49,217 nucleotides of DNA, taken from Bacteroidota bacterium (GTDB lineage Bacteria; Bacteroidota; Ignavibacteria; Kryptoniales; JAKASW01). The stretch covers positions 1 through 49,217 of the forward strand of contig JAJYIT010000032.1 in assembly GCA_021789975.1 (NCBI GenBank), in the 5' to 3' direction. The notes beneath the pieces were generated by a model that worked only from the letters and a program-made list of their open reading frames with translations, had not been told where the DNA came from and did no database searches. A program made the translations under genes and the position numbers. The stretch's first letter is position 1, and every line of letters starts with the position of its first letter. Shown here in pieces: positions 7,652-15,921 of the stretch.

Positions 7652-8988
7652 CAGTGGAAGCCGGTTGCCATCTCGGTCGTGATCCGTACGATCCGAGCGG
7701 AACTTCCAACTGGATAAACAGTCTTCTGTACCAGATCGATCAGGCAGGTTTTGCAGTGCCCGATCTTGGAGGTATCATCCATCAAACAGTCGGCGGGTTT
7801 CTGTCGACAGGTTCCGCGGGCGGATCGATCCAGCACGCCTTCGACGACCAGGTAATCGGAATAAGATTGATTGATGGGACGGGCGAGATTCGTGAATTCA
7901 CCCGTGAGAGTGGTTCCGACGAGTTCTTTGCTGCCGGTGTCTCTATGGGTCTCCTCGGAGTAATCACTTCTGTGACTATTCAGCTCATCGACAAGTTTGA
8001 TATCATCGGTTCTCAGTCGACACTTCCGGTTGACGATTGCGGCATCGATCTATTCGGTACGGGCAATGCCGATATGCCAGGCATCGAGAGCTTCTTCCGT
8101 ACAACCGAATATGCACGTCTCATGTGGTGGCCGCAGCGGAAGGTGGAGAAGATGGTTGTGTGGAAGGCCAGGAAGATGAAGCCGGATGACTACACTCCTT
8201 ACAATCCGAGGACCAAAAAGGGAACTGGAATGCCGAATAGTTTCCATCCTCAGCCATACCTGGAGTTTTTCAAGTTTCATGGCAACCAGCTTTCAGCCGA
8301 GGCTGCCGGCGGCATCTTCTATTCCATTGCAGGGAACTGGCTGAATGCTTTTCAGAAGTTGAAGCTATCATGGATCGTCAGACTGCTCATGAGAATTGTG
8401 ACCTGGTTGTATCCTTCCCACATTCTTCCGGTCGTCATCAATATGTTCAATCCTATCGACTCGGAATCAAACCCTCCGGGGCCTCAAGTATTCTGGGACA
8501 CATGGTGGGACGGTCTTCCGATGGACAACAAGGTTGACGACAAGCTTGTCCCCGTTAAGTTCACCGAGATTTGGATCCCCCTGGAAAAGAGTATGGAGGT
8601 GATGGTTGCTCTCCGCGGTCTATATGAGAAATCCGGTTACAGTGCCGCCGGCTCATTCAGTTGTGAAATCTACTCAGCCAAGAAAAGTGACTTCTGGATG
8701 AGTCCATCGTACAACCGCGACGTGATACGTGTTGACGTCTTTTGGTTTGGCTACAATTATGGCGACCCCGCGAAGGATTATTATCCGCAGTTCTGGAAGC
8801 TGCTGATGGAAAACAAAGATCTCAACTGTCGATTCCATTGGGGGAAATATATGCCGATCAATCCTGAATACTTGAAAGCTCAATATCCGAAGTGGGAAGC
8901 TTTCATGAGACTTCGGGAGAAGATGGACCCGGATCAAATTGTCGTTACAGAATACTGGAGAGAAAGACTCGGTATTCCTGTGGCGTAA
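7648..8988 (+). CDS. FAD-linked oxidase, main part (aldonolactone oxidase-like)
   Basis: It completes the FAD-binding PCMH domain (VTVEAGCHLG, then GGIIHQTVGGFLSTGSAGGS, a strong flavin-binding signature) and continues into a C-terminal domain like D-arabinono-1,4-lactone or L-gulonolactone oxidases, ending with FHWGKYMPINPEYL, where the HWGK element is characteristic. Such enzymes oxidise sugar lactones or related polyols with oxygen or another acceptor; the substrate cannot be fixed from sequence. The GTG at 7648 overlaps the stop of the N-terminal fragment, so the annotated start reflects the frameshift rather than a real N-terminus. The gene lies downstream of the kinase cluster in the same direction and upstream of the tandem ABM gene, with which it may form a redox operon. 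Confidence 0.85.
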   Translation: MTVEAGCHLGRDPYDPSGTSNWINSLLYQIDQAGFAVPDLGGIIHQTVGGFLSTGSAGGSIQHAFDDQVIGIRLIDGTGEIREFTRESGSDEFFAAGVSMGLLGVITSVTIQLIDKFDIIGSQSTLPVDDCGIDLFGTGNADMPGIESFFRTTEYARLMWWPQRKVEKMVVWKARKMKPDDYTPYNPRTKKGTGMPNSFHPQPYLEFFKFHGNQLSAEAAGGIFYSIAGNWLNAFQKLKLSWIVRLLMRIVTWLYPSHILPVVINMFNPIDSESNPPGPQVFWDTWWDGLPMDNKVDDKLVPVKFTEIWIPLEKSMEVMVALRGLYEKSGYSAAGSFSCEIYSAKKSDFWMSPSYNRDVIRVDVFWFGYNYGDPAKDYYPQFWKLLMENKDLNCRFHWGKYMPINPEYLKAQYPKWEAFMRLREKMDPDQIVVTEYWRERLGIPVA

Positions 8989-9061
8989 ATAATTTTAGCT
9001 TCGAATCAGGCGGCTTAAGAAAAATCAATCGGCTACCTACTTAGAAATGGAGGAGACTCGA

Positions 9062-9817
9062 ATGTTTATGAGACTTGTTCAGCTCAAGGTCAGGCCGCAT
9101 AGTATAAGCCAAATGAAATCATCATACGAGAAGGAAATTGTACCGGAGCTTGAGAAGGTGGATGGGTGCAGGTTCGCGAGCCTTGCACAAAATGCCACTC
9201 AACCTGACGAATTCATTTCGTTGACTCTATGGGAGAGCCCCGATGCTGCAGACCGATACGTCCGTGACGGGACATATGCCCGTCTTCTCGATAAGGTCAC
9301 TGCGTATTTCGCGACTGCCACCGAATGGAAAGTTCAGCTTACGGCCGACCAGACGTTAGAGTATGTGGAAACTGTTGAAGAACCTGAAGTGAAAGCTTAT
9401 CACGTGAGTTCCATACCTCAATTGTCTCCGCCGGCAGAGAATCCTGAAACTCTTTATGTGCGCGTCCTTTCGCTCCGTTTCAAATCGGGAAAAATGGACG
9501 AGTTCAAACGAATATACCAATCTAAGATTCTTCCGCTTCTTCAGATAACTAAAGGGTGTCGTTACGCTTGTTTGACCGAGAACGCGAATGATGAAGATGA
9601 AGCGATATCAATGACAATTTGGAATTCGAAGTCGGATGCCGATGAGTACGAACTGAACGGAACATTCTTCTCACTCCTGCACGATGTCGGTTATCTCCTG
9701 TCTGAGTTGTATCAATGGAAGATGGCTCTGGGCAGAGAGCCGGGACGCAAAACCGTCTCCAGTGAGGATCTGTCTGTGAAAGGTTTCAGCGTAGTGACAG
9801 GCAGGAGCTTCATCTAG
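9062..9817 (+). CDS. Tandem antibiotic-biosynthesis-monooxygenase (ABM) domain protein
   Basis: This 251-residue protein holds two ABM/dimeric alpha-beta barrel modules. The first is about 1-95 (MRLVQLKVRP, LTLWESPDAADRYV) and the second about 135-235 (LYVRVLSLRFKSGKMDEFK, MTIWNSKSDADEY). ABM domains usually act as homodimers, so a tandem fusion can form one barrel within a chain. Members include cofactor-free monooxygenases and haem-degrading enzymes, but many are uncharacterised; no diagnostic catalytic residue is evident. The ATG at 9062 is preferred because GGAGG at 9049-9053 is optimally spaced for it, whereas an in-frame ATG at 9047 overlaps that site. It follows the FAD oxidase by about 70 bases and may be cotranscribed. 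Confidence 0.85.
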   Translation: MFMRLVQLKVRPHSISQMKSSYEKEIVPELEKVDGCRFASLAQNATQPDEFISLTLWESPDAADRYVRDGTYARLLDKVTAYFATATEWKVQLTADQTLEYVETVEEPEVKAYHVSSIPQLSPPAENPETLYVRVLSLRFKSGKMDEFKRIYQSKILPLLQITKGCRYACLTENANDEDEAISMTIWNSKSDADEYELNGTFFSLLHDVGYLLSELYQWKMALGREPGRKTVSSEDLSVKGFSVVTGRSFI

Positions 9818-9823
9818 GAGCGC

Positions 9824-9945
9824 GGCCGAAAAGTGCAACCACCAAGTCACCAACCTGCCTGCCGCAGGCAGGGGCACTAAGTGTTGTACAACGACACCAA
9901 TATCAAACATTTTTCTTTGAGTCTTTGTGGTAAGGCTTTTCGGCC
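9824..9945. repeat. Inverted-repeat element with GGCCGAAAAG ends
   Basis: A 10-base perfect inverted repeat, GGCCGAAAAG (9824-9833) and CTTTTCGGCC (9936-9945), encloses a fragment of the GC-rich palindrome (CCTGCCTGCCGCAGGCAGG near 9854-9872) and short CACCAAG / CTTTGTGG motifs that also pair. A related stretch, CCGAAAAGTGTAACCAC, occurs near 25871. This looks like a small non-coding repeat or miniature element. The remainder of the gap up to 10283 holds nothing recognisable. Confidence 0.6.
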
Positions 9946-10283
9946 GGATCTCCAGGACAGTTATCCGCAACGAGTCGCTTCCTTACACCAAGTGTTCGGA
10001 TTCGAAAGAGAGTCTGATCAATTCAATGATTCGCCTGAATTCACGTTTGAGTTTCTACATATTGTAATTACATTTATTCACCGTGATTATGAACAATCAT
10101 TTTAGCTCCGCTGTTTCATCTATGAGATGGATCGACCAGCCGTAACCGTTGCCACCTCTTGTCCTGGAGCAGCACCAAAGTTGAAAGGTAAGAAAAATGC
10201 CGTCCCTGAGTACCCACCGCCTGTCGATTTTATATGAACCACATCCATCTCCCAAGACTTCCTGGTCGGGTCGGTCTTGGGCG

Positions 10284-13200
10284 ATGAAGACACTTTTCAC
10301 TTTGTTTGGGACTGCTGCGATAATCCTTTCATCGCTTTCGCCAAGCATTGCTCAAGGGGCACTTAATGTGAACTTGTCCTCGATGCACTGGCGTCTTGTC
10401 GGGCCATTCCGTGGCGGACGCGCACTTGCTGCCTCGGGCATTCCTGGAAATCCGTATGTCTTCTATTTCGGCTCGGTCGATGGTGGTATGTGGAAGACAA
10501 CAAATGCCGGGCTGACCTGGAACCCTATCGGAGATGGGCAGATGAATCCGTCTGTCGGTTCATTTGCAATTTCTCAATCCGATCCGAACATTATCTATGT
10601 AGGAACCGGCGAAGCAGATATGCGCTCCGACATCACTTACGGAGATGGCGTTTACAAGACCACCGACGGCGGTCAACACTGGATACATCTCGGCCTCGGC
10701 GATACGCGGCAAATTGGCAGAATATTGATAGACCCGAAGGATCCGGACATCGTACTGGTCGCGGCACTGGGTCATGCGTATGGCCCGAACGAAGAGCGTG
10801 GTGTGTTTCGAACGACGGACGGAGGAAAAACCTGGAAGAATGTTCTATACAAAGGACCAAATGTTGGCGCAATCGATCTGGCATCGGATCCGGAAGATCC
10901 GTCAGTCGTCTATGCTTCCATGTGGATGGCACGTCGACCACCATGGAGCCAATACCCTCCCGATCAAGGTTCTGCCGTGAGCAAGTCGGATTGGCGTGCC
11001 GACGGAATTTACAAATCTACGGATGAGGGACAGACATGGGCAGAAGTCGGAAGCCATGGACTTCCTGAAGGACCTCTCGGCAGAATCGGATTGTCGGTGG
11101 TGACAGGCTCGCACGGCGAGAATCTATATGCTATTATCGATGCATTGAAGAAGGGCTCCGGACTCTATCACTCTAATGACGGAGGGAAAAGTTGGACGCT
11201 TGCAGGAAACGATCCTCGGATTGCCAGCCGGATGTGGTATTTCAGCCGTCTTGTTGTTGATCCTCAGAATCCGAACATAATCTATGTGCCTAACGTAGCG
11301 CTGATGAGATCGACCGATGGCGGCAAGACCTGGGAAGCCATCAAAGGTGCCCCCGGCGGAGACGATTATCATTTTCTATGGGTAGACCCGACCGATGACA
11401 AACGTATGATCGTTGCATCTGATCAGGGTACAGTCATAAGCGTCGACGGCGGAAAGACATGGAGCAGTTGGTACAACCAGCCGACAGGGCAGATGTATCA
11501 CGTCACTACGGACAATCATTTCCCATTCAGGATCTACGGAGCACAGCAGGATGCTGGTACAGTCTGTATAACCAGCAGAAGCAACGACGGAACTATCACA
11601 TTCCGAAACTGGCACCCCGTCGCGGCAGGCGAAAGCGGCTACATTGCTCCCGACCCGAGGAATCCGAATATCGTTTATGGTGGCGACACGTATGGTGGCA
11701 TGTACCGATTCAACAGGATCACAGGTCAGTCGCAGGTCATATCTCCATCACCATTGGCCGAATTCGGTACGCCGATACCTCAGCGAAAATATCGCTTCAC
11801 ATGGACCTCGCCAATTGTCTTCGATCCGCACGACCCGCACACCATCTACTACGGTGCACAGGTGCTATTAAAAAGCCGAGATGGCGGACTGCACTGGGCC
11901 GCGATCAGTCCAGATCTCACCGGCGCGCTACCGAGGTCACAGCGAAAACCCGGACAGCCTAATATTGGTGATGCCGCTTCTCAAGGTTGGGGGGTGATCT
12001 ATACGATTGCACCTTCGCCTGTTCGGCCTGGAATGATTTGGGTCGGATCCGATGACGGACTTATACACATCACCACGGATGGCGGGAAGAAATGGGAAAA
12101 CGTTACTCCGCCGGGATTGAGGCCGTGGAGCAAGATTACAATGGTTGAAGCCTCTCCGTTTAACCCGGGAGAAGCGTACGCCGCGGTCGATTGCCACAGA
12201 CTCGATGACGTGGCCCCTTACATTTACAGGACCACCGATTTTGGAAAACGCTGGCAGTTGATTGTAAATGGCATCGGAGATAAAGACTACGTGAATGTAG
12301 TTCGCTGTGATCACAAACGGCCGGGACTCCTTTACGCAGGTACCGAGGAAGGCGTCTACGTCTCCTTCAATGACGGCAACAATTGGCAGTCACTCCAGTT
12401 GAATCTTCCTGTCTGTTCAATTAGAGACCTCGCGGTACGCGACAACGATCTTGTTGCCGCAACGCACGGTCGAGCGTTTTGGGTACTCGATGATATCACA
12501 CCTCTTCAGCAATTGAATGAAAAGATTCTGGGTTCAAATGCGTTCCTCTTCAAACCGGAAACCGCAGTTCGCATTCGGAGGAGTGTTAATTCAGATACGC
12601 CGCTGCCACCGGAGATTCCACAGGGAACAAATCCGCCGAGCGGTGCCATCATCGATTATTATTTGCATTCCGCTCCGTCCGGTCCAATTTCTCTGGAGAT
12701 CCTTGATGGATCGGGAAACGTTGTTCGTCGCTATAGCAGCGATGACCGGCCACTCCCAACCTCGAAGGTGCCGATCGTTTCCTATTGGTTTCCACCGTTC
12801 AAGAAACTGACCACCCATGCTGGTCTGAATCGCTTTGAATGGGATCTCAGTTACCCTCCGCCACCGGTCTCGCATTATGGTTACACGATGAGAGTGGCAA
12901 ACCTTCACAGCAGCCTCAGCCCTGCGGGCCCACTGGCGCTTCCGGGCAATTACACGGTCAAACTCAAGGTGGATGGTCATTCTTATACCAAGCGGCTTAG
13001 AGTTGTGATGGATCCTCGCGTACATGTCTCGAAGACGGCGCTTCGGGATCAACTTAGCCTGGCAATAAAAGTCTGGAACTCTATCTCCGACGAGAATGCA
13101 ATCAGCGGCCGGCTTACCTCGATGACGAAGCAAGTAAAGGATGGCGATGTGAGTGGATCGACTCAGCGTCTTCAGACAGAAATGTCCCAAGTCAGAGATT

Positions 13201-13439
13201 CGCTTGCCGTGGGTGAGTTGGCAATGCTGGAGGGAGAGATCATGAGCGCAGACCGTGAGCCGACAGCACAGATGAGGATGGGATACAAGTTGCTTGAAGC
13301 GAGGTTCGCGTACGCTGACAAGGTATGGAGTCGAGTCAAGTCCGACGCGATGTCAATGCTGGGCCGCTCGCATGGAAGCTCACCCGTTAATCAGACTAAG
13401 AAAGGTGAAGCGCGCCCGGTTCATTTGGTCATGCCGTAG
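10284..13439 (+). CDS. Large secreted Asp-box (BNR/sortilin-like) propeller protein
   Basis: The chosen ATG at 10284 starts a classical signal peptide (MKTLFTLFGTAAIILSSLSP, cleavage near SIAQG), giving 1051 residues. An in-frame ATG at 10197 has a better Shine-Dalgarno site but would put 29 polar residues in front of the signal. The mature protein has many Asp-box repeats of the form YKTTDGGQHW, FRTTDGGKTW, MRSTDGGKTW and SVDGGKTW through about residue 720, consistent with a large sortilin/VPS10-type propeller. A C-terminal part follows with beta-sandwich segments and a helical tail (about 860-1010). Such proteins are widespread in Bacteroidota and Acidobacteriota and are often labelled glycosyl hydrolase, but no catalytic residues can be assigned. 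No sorting domain is seen at the C-terminus. Confidence 0.88.
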   Translation: MKTLFTLFGTAAIILSSLSPSIAQGALNVNLSSMHWRLVGPFRGGRALAASGIPGNPYVFYFGSVDGGMWKTTNAGLTWNPIGDGQMNPSVGSFAISQSDPNIIYVGTGEADMRSDITYGDGVYKTTDGGQHWIHLGLGDTRQIGRILIDPKDPDIVLVAALGHAYGPNEERGVFRTTDGGKTWKNVLYKGPNVGAIDLASDPEDPSVVYASMWMARRPPWSQYPPDQGSAVSKSDWRADGIYKSTDEGQTWAEVGSHGLPEGPLGRIGLSVVTGSHGENLYAIIDALKKGSGLYHSNDGGKSWTLAGNDPRIASRMWYFSRLVVDPQNPNIIYVPNVALMRSTDGGKTWEAIKGAPGGDDYHFLWVDPTDDKRMIVASDQGTVISVDGGKTWSSWYNQPTGQMYHVTTDNHFPFRIYGAQQDAGTVCITSRSNDGTITFRNWHPVAAGESGYIAPDPRNPNIVYGGDTYGGMYRFNRITGQSQVISPSPLAEFGTPIPQRKYRFTWTSPIVFDPHDPHTIYYGAQVLLKSRDGGLHWAAISPDLTGALPRSQRKPGQPNIGDAASQGWGVIYTIAPSPVRPGMIWVGSDDGLIHITTDGGKKWENVTPPGLRPWSKITMVEASPFNPGEAYAAVDCHRLDDVAPYIYRTTDFGKRWQLIVNGIGDKDYVNVVRCDHKRPGLLYAGTEEGVYVSFNDGNNWQSLQLNLPVCSIRDLAVRDNDLVAATHGRAFWVLDDITPLQQLNEKILGSNAFLFKPETAVRIRRSVNSDTPLPPEIPQGTNPPSGAIIDYYLHSAPSGPISLEILDGSGNVVRRYSSDDRPLPTSKVPIVSYWFPPFKKLTTHAGLNRFEWDLSYPPPPVSHYGYTMRVANLHSSLSPAGPLALPGNYTVKLKVDGHSYTKRLRVVMDPRVHVSKTALRDQLSLAIKVWNSISDENAISGRLTSMTKQVKDGDVSGSTQRLQTEMSQVRDSLAVGELAMLEGEIMSADREPTAQMRMGYKLLEARFAYADKVWSRVKSDAMSMLGRSHGSSPVNQTKKGEARPVHLVMP

Positions 13440-13748
13440 ATTTTAGGTGCTTAGACATTGAATTTGCCCAATAGAAGCGAAGAGATGGCACACGGATTTA
13501 CACTGAAAGCCACCGGATGACCACGGATAAGAACAGAATTAAGAAATCAGCGAGGACGTGCCTATCGGCAGGCAGGTCCTTATTGATCTCTGGTAGCCAG
13601 TGTGCCTTCCTTGGTCCCGCCCTTGCCGATTGGGAATTCATTCGAAGAAGAGCCAAATCTTGATTGCGGGCCGCGTGAATTGTTAGCCGGAAGTTTGACA
13701 ACATAAACTATTTCCTCCTTCTTCGCGTTGTTAAGAAGAGGTGAGATT
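13440..13748. other. Intergenic region with repeat remnants
   Basis: The stretch holds degenerate CACGGAT/CACCGGATGACCACGGAT motifs (about 13490-13530) of a type common in intergenic repeats, and a remnant of the GC-rich palindrome, CTATCGGCAGGCAGG (about 13561-13575). A purine-rich GGTGAG just before 13749 serves the next gene. No convincing gene is present. Confidence 0.5.
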
Positions 13749-14348
13749 ATGAAAACTCTTCCGGGCAGAAGGTATTTGCTGCTGGCAACCACAATCGTGT
13801 TCCTCCCCTCCGCGGCTTCGTACGCGCAAGGTTCTCAGACCGTCGTCATGGCGAGAATCGGGAACGTGATACAAAATTCACTTCCTGGTGCGGCTGATTA
13901 CTTTGTGAAGAAGATCGCAATCGGACAGAACGATCGTGCCGAGATAGAAGCGAAGTGGAATTTCTCACCGAACGCATCGACTCTCGAGTTCTTCTATGGA
14001 GAGAACTCCTACGGTCAATTAGTAGGAACTGTCTTCTTCGATTGGGTGGACACAAGGTATGGCACGATCGAAGTCGGGACGGCTTTTGAACCCTGGGGGG
14101 CCGTCTCGAATGTTGTAGTTGCGAAAGCGACGGTAAAAACCGAACCGTGGGTGGAAGCCGTTTTGCGAAGGGGGCTGGTCAAGAACCTTATCGGACTGGA
14201 CGGCACATCGACTCTGGGTGCGCTCAAGAATCTCAACAGGAATTCAATGGGACCGAGGAATTACTTCATGACACAGGCTATCACGACGGCCGTCATAAGA
14301 GGGATCATCTACTACGATAGCCTTTTCCAGCCGCACCTGCCGGGCTGA
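13749..14348 (+). CDS. Secreted protein of unknown function
   Basis: The ATG at 13749 follows GAGGTGAG at good spacing; an upstream TTG at 13728 is in frame but overlaps that site. The 199-residue product starts with a signal peptide (RRYLLLATTIVFLPSAASYAQG). The mature part is mixed alpha/beta. A stretch near 120-150 (GAVSNVVVAKATVKTEPW) has a faint look of the FMN-binding domain of RnfG/NqrC-type proteins, but the threonine-attachment motif is not clear, so no function is assigned. The last 44 bases overlap, tail to tail, the end of the minus-strand membrane protein gene. Confidence 0.7.
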   Translation: MKTLPGRRYLLLATTIVFLPSAASYAQGSQTVVMARIGNVIQNSLPGAADYFVKKIAIGQNDRAEIEAKWNFSPNASTLEFFYGENSYGQLVGTVFFDWVDTRYGTIEVGTAFEPWGAVSNVVVAKATVKTEPWVEAVLRRGLVKNLIGLDGTSTLGALKNLNRNSMGPRNYFMTQAITTAVIRGIIYYDSLFQPHLPG

Positions 14349-15921
14349 GCTTAAAAAGATTGTAATGCGCGTTTGTCGTGAGTTTGTTGCCGGGGAAATC
14401 GGGATTTAGTGAAACGGCATATTGGGCTTCATCGCGTGTCGTGAACCACGACCCGACGAGATAGTAATCGATTGCCCGGTGAGAAAACCCTACCATCCAT
14501 GTTTGGTTGCCATCAAGATACACTTTACTATCCGGGGGAAGGTCATTTTTGATATTTTGAAATTCGCCGGTCACCCTGTCTATGCTTCGAGAGGGTGATA
14601 CCAGATTGTTGGTCATGGACATTGAGATGAAAAACGTTAAAGCCAGATCTATTGCGAGGAACCTAAGAGTGCCCTCCTTAATCCGGGAAAGCAGCATTGA
14701 ATATACGGCAAGAGCAAACGCTATGTAAAATATCGACTGAAAGGCGTGTAACCCAACGAAACTTCTCAGCGGAATCGTCCAGAGTAGAGCGCAATAAATC
14801 ATGATGAGAAAGACTTTGTTTGCAGGTCTTCTATCCTTCCGGTACCGTACGAGCATGTAAGCGAACACGAAGACTACGATTGCTACTGACCCATTTACTC
14901 CCGGATCCGACTGGAATATAGGCCAGAAAGGGATGAGCATCATTGTCATCGCATACGCTTGGCTGAGAAAGTAGCTATGCCAGGCGAACGCCGAAACGTA
15001 ATTCGTATGTCCCGCGGCAGAGCTCAAGCCCGTCCTCCACATCGCACTCCCAACGCTTGGGAGATTTGCGAATGTCCCCCCTACAATCCTCCATTCGTTG
15101 AGAAGCTGCAGCCCCAGAATGACCACCCCCCATGCTACGGCTAAACAGGTGATCGCAAAAGAAGGACGGTGCAGGAGGTCTTTGATCTTTTTCGCAATGC
15201 TGGTTTCTCTGCCGGTTAGTATCTCAGAAGCGTCGACTATGAGCCACATGCCGAGTACTGCATAGGGTTGCCATCCCATACTTATGGGGACAAGGGCATA
15301 GAGAAGGATGTCTGGTTTCGTGATTGGACCACTTTCGGCTTTCACTACCCCGTACAGTGCCAGAAGGAATCCCATAAGAGCAGGAATATCATTGAAGACC
15401 ATGTTATGGTAGTTGACAACATAATATGAGGAAAACGCGATTATGGTAACCGACAATGCCAGGTATCTATTCTTCGTAAGCTTGTCCAGCACCATGAATG
15501 CCAGGATAATAGAAAGGAAGAAAAAGACATCCATCAGGAGACGAGCCGTGTATACTTGAAGTGCGAGGTTGTTCTCAAACGGATGTGTGAGCGCACCGAT
15601 GATCAAAAAGGGAAAAACTGGAAACCGGTTGTAGGCGTCATAGACCGCTTTTCCCGCTTCCAACTGTCTACCCCGAAACATAAACAGGGGATGGTGGCCT
15701 TCGAAGAGATTGTTGGCGAGAGCCATGCCGTCCACCGACACGTCATTGTAAATCCCATGTGCTATAAACCCTCCGCTTCGGTTCTCGGTGACGAATATTG
15801 TTGCGCCGACCAGCATCAGCAAAGTGAACGGGAGCCAAACGTTGGACCGTGTGGTAGATGAATGTTGTCTGGTGTCGCTGAGCTTTTCCAATGAAATCCC
15901 TTCTTTCTTGGTGTGGGTCAA
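14305..15921 (-). CDS. Polytopic membrane protein, possible GT-C type glycosyltransferase
   Basis: The product of 538 residues has about ten hydrophobic segments and a first periplasmic loop carrying acidic residues right after the first membrane helix (YNDVSVDG, Asp60 and Asp64). This layout is typical of GT-C enzymes such as the PMT/ArnT family, which move sugars from lipid-linked donors. The match is structural in style only. The TTG at 15921 overlaps the stop of the upstream gene (TTGA), which suggests coupling. A second TTG at 15891 follows AAGAAGGGA at good spacing and may be the real start. It is encoded with, and downstream of, a secreted MEMO protein. Its 3' end overlaps the convergent gene at 13749-14348 by 44 bases. 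Confidence 0.7.
   Translation of the reverse strand: MTHTKKEGISLEKLSDTRQHSSTTRSNVWLPFTLLMLVGATIFVTENRSGGFIAHGIYNDVSVDGMALANNLFEGHHPLFMFRGRQLEAGKAVYDAYNRFPVFPFLIIGALTHPFENNLALQVYTARLLMDVFFFLSIILAFMVLDKLTKNRYLALSVTIIAFSSYYVVNYHNMVFNDIPALMGFLLALYGVVKAESGPITKPDILLYALVPISMGWQPYAVLGMWLIVDASEILTGRETSIAKKIKDLLHRPSFAITCLAVAWGVVILGLQLLNEWRIVGGTFANLPSVGSAMWRTGLSSAAGHTNYVSAFAWHSYFLSQAYAMTMMLIPFWPIFQSDPGVNGSVAIVVFVFAYMLVRYRKDRRPANKVFLIMIYCALLWTIPLRSFVGLHAFQSIFYIAFALAVYSMLLSRIKEGTLRFLAIDLALTFFISMSMTNNLVSPSRSIDRVTGEFQNIKNDLPPDSKVYLDGNQTWMVGFSHRAIDYYLVGSWFTTRDEAQYAVSLNPDFPGNKLTTNAHYNLFKLSPAGAAGKGYRSR

Noticed and set aside
10284-13439. Glycosyl hydrolase or sialidase call for the Asp-box proteins
   Set aside because: Asp boxes are structural. 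No sialidase catalytic Tyr/Glu pair or Arg triad could be identified, so only a propeller description is given.
13498-13792. Minus-strand small ORFs with a GGAGGAAATAG site near 13700
   Set aside because: The ribosome-like site is good, but neither possible protein shows a domain, the frames run into repeat remnants, and the site lies in the leader of the plus-strand gene.
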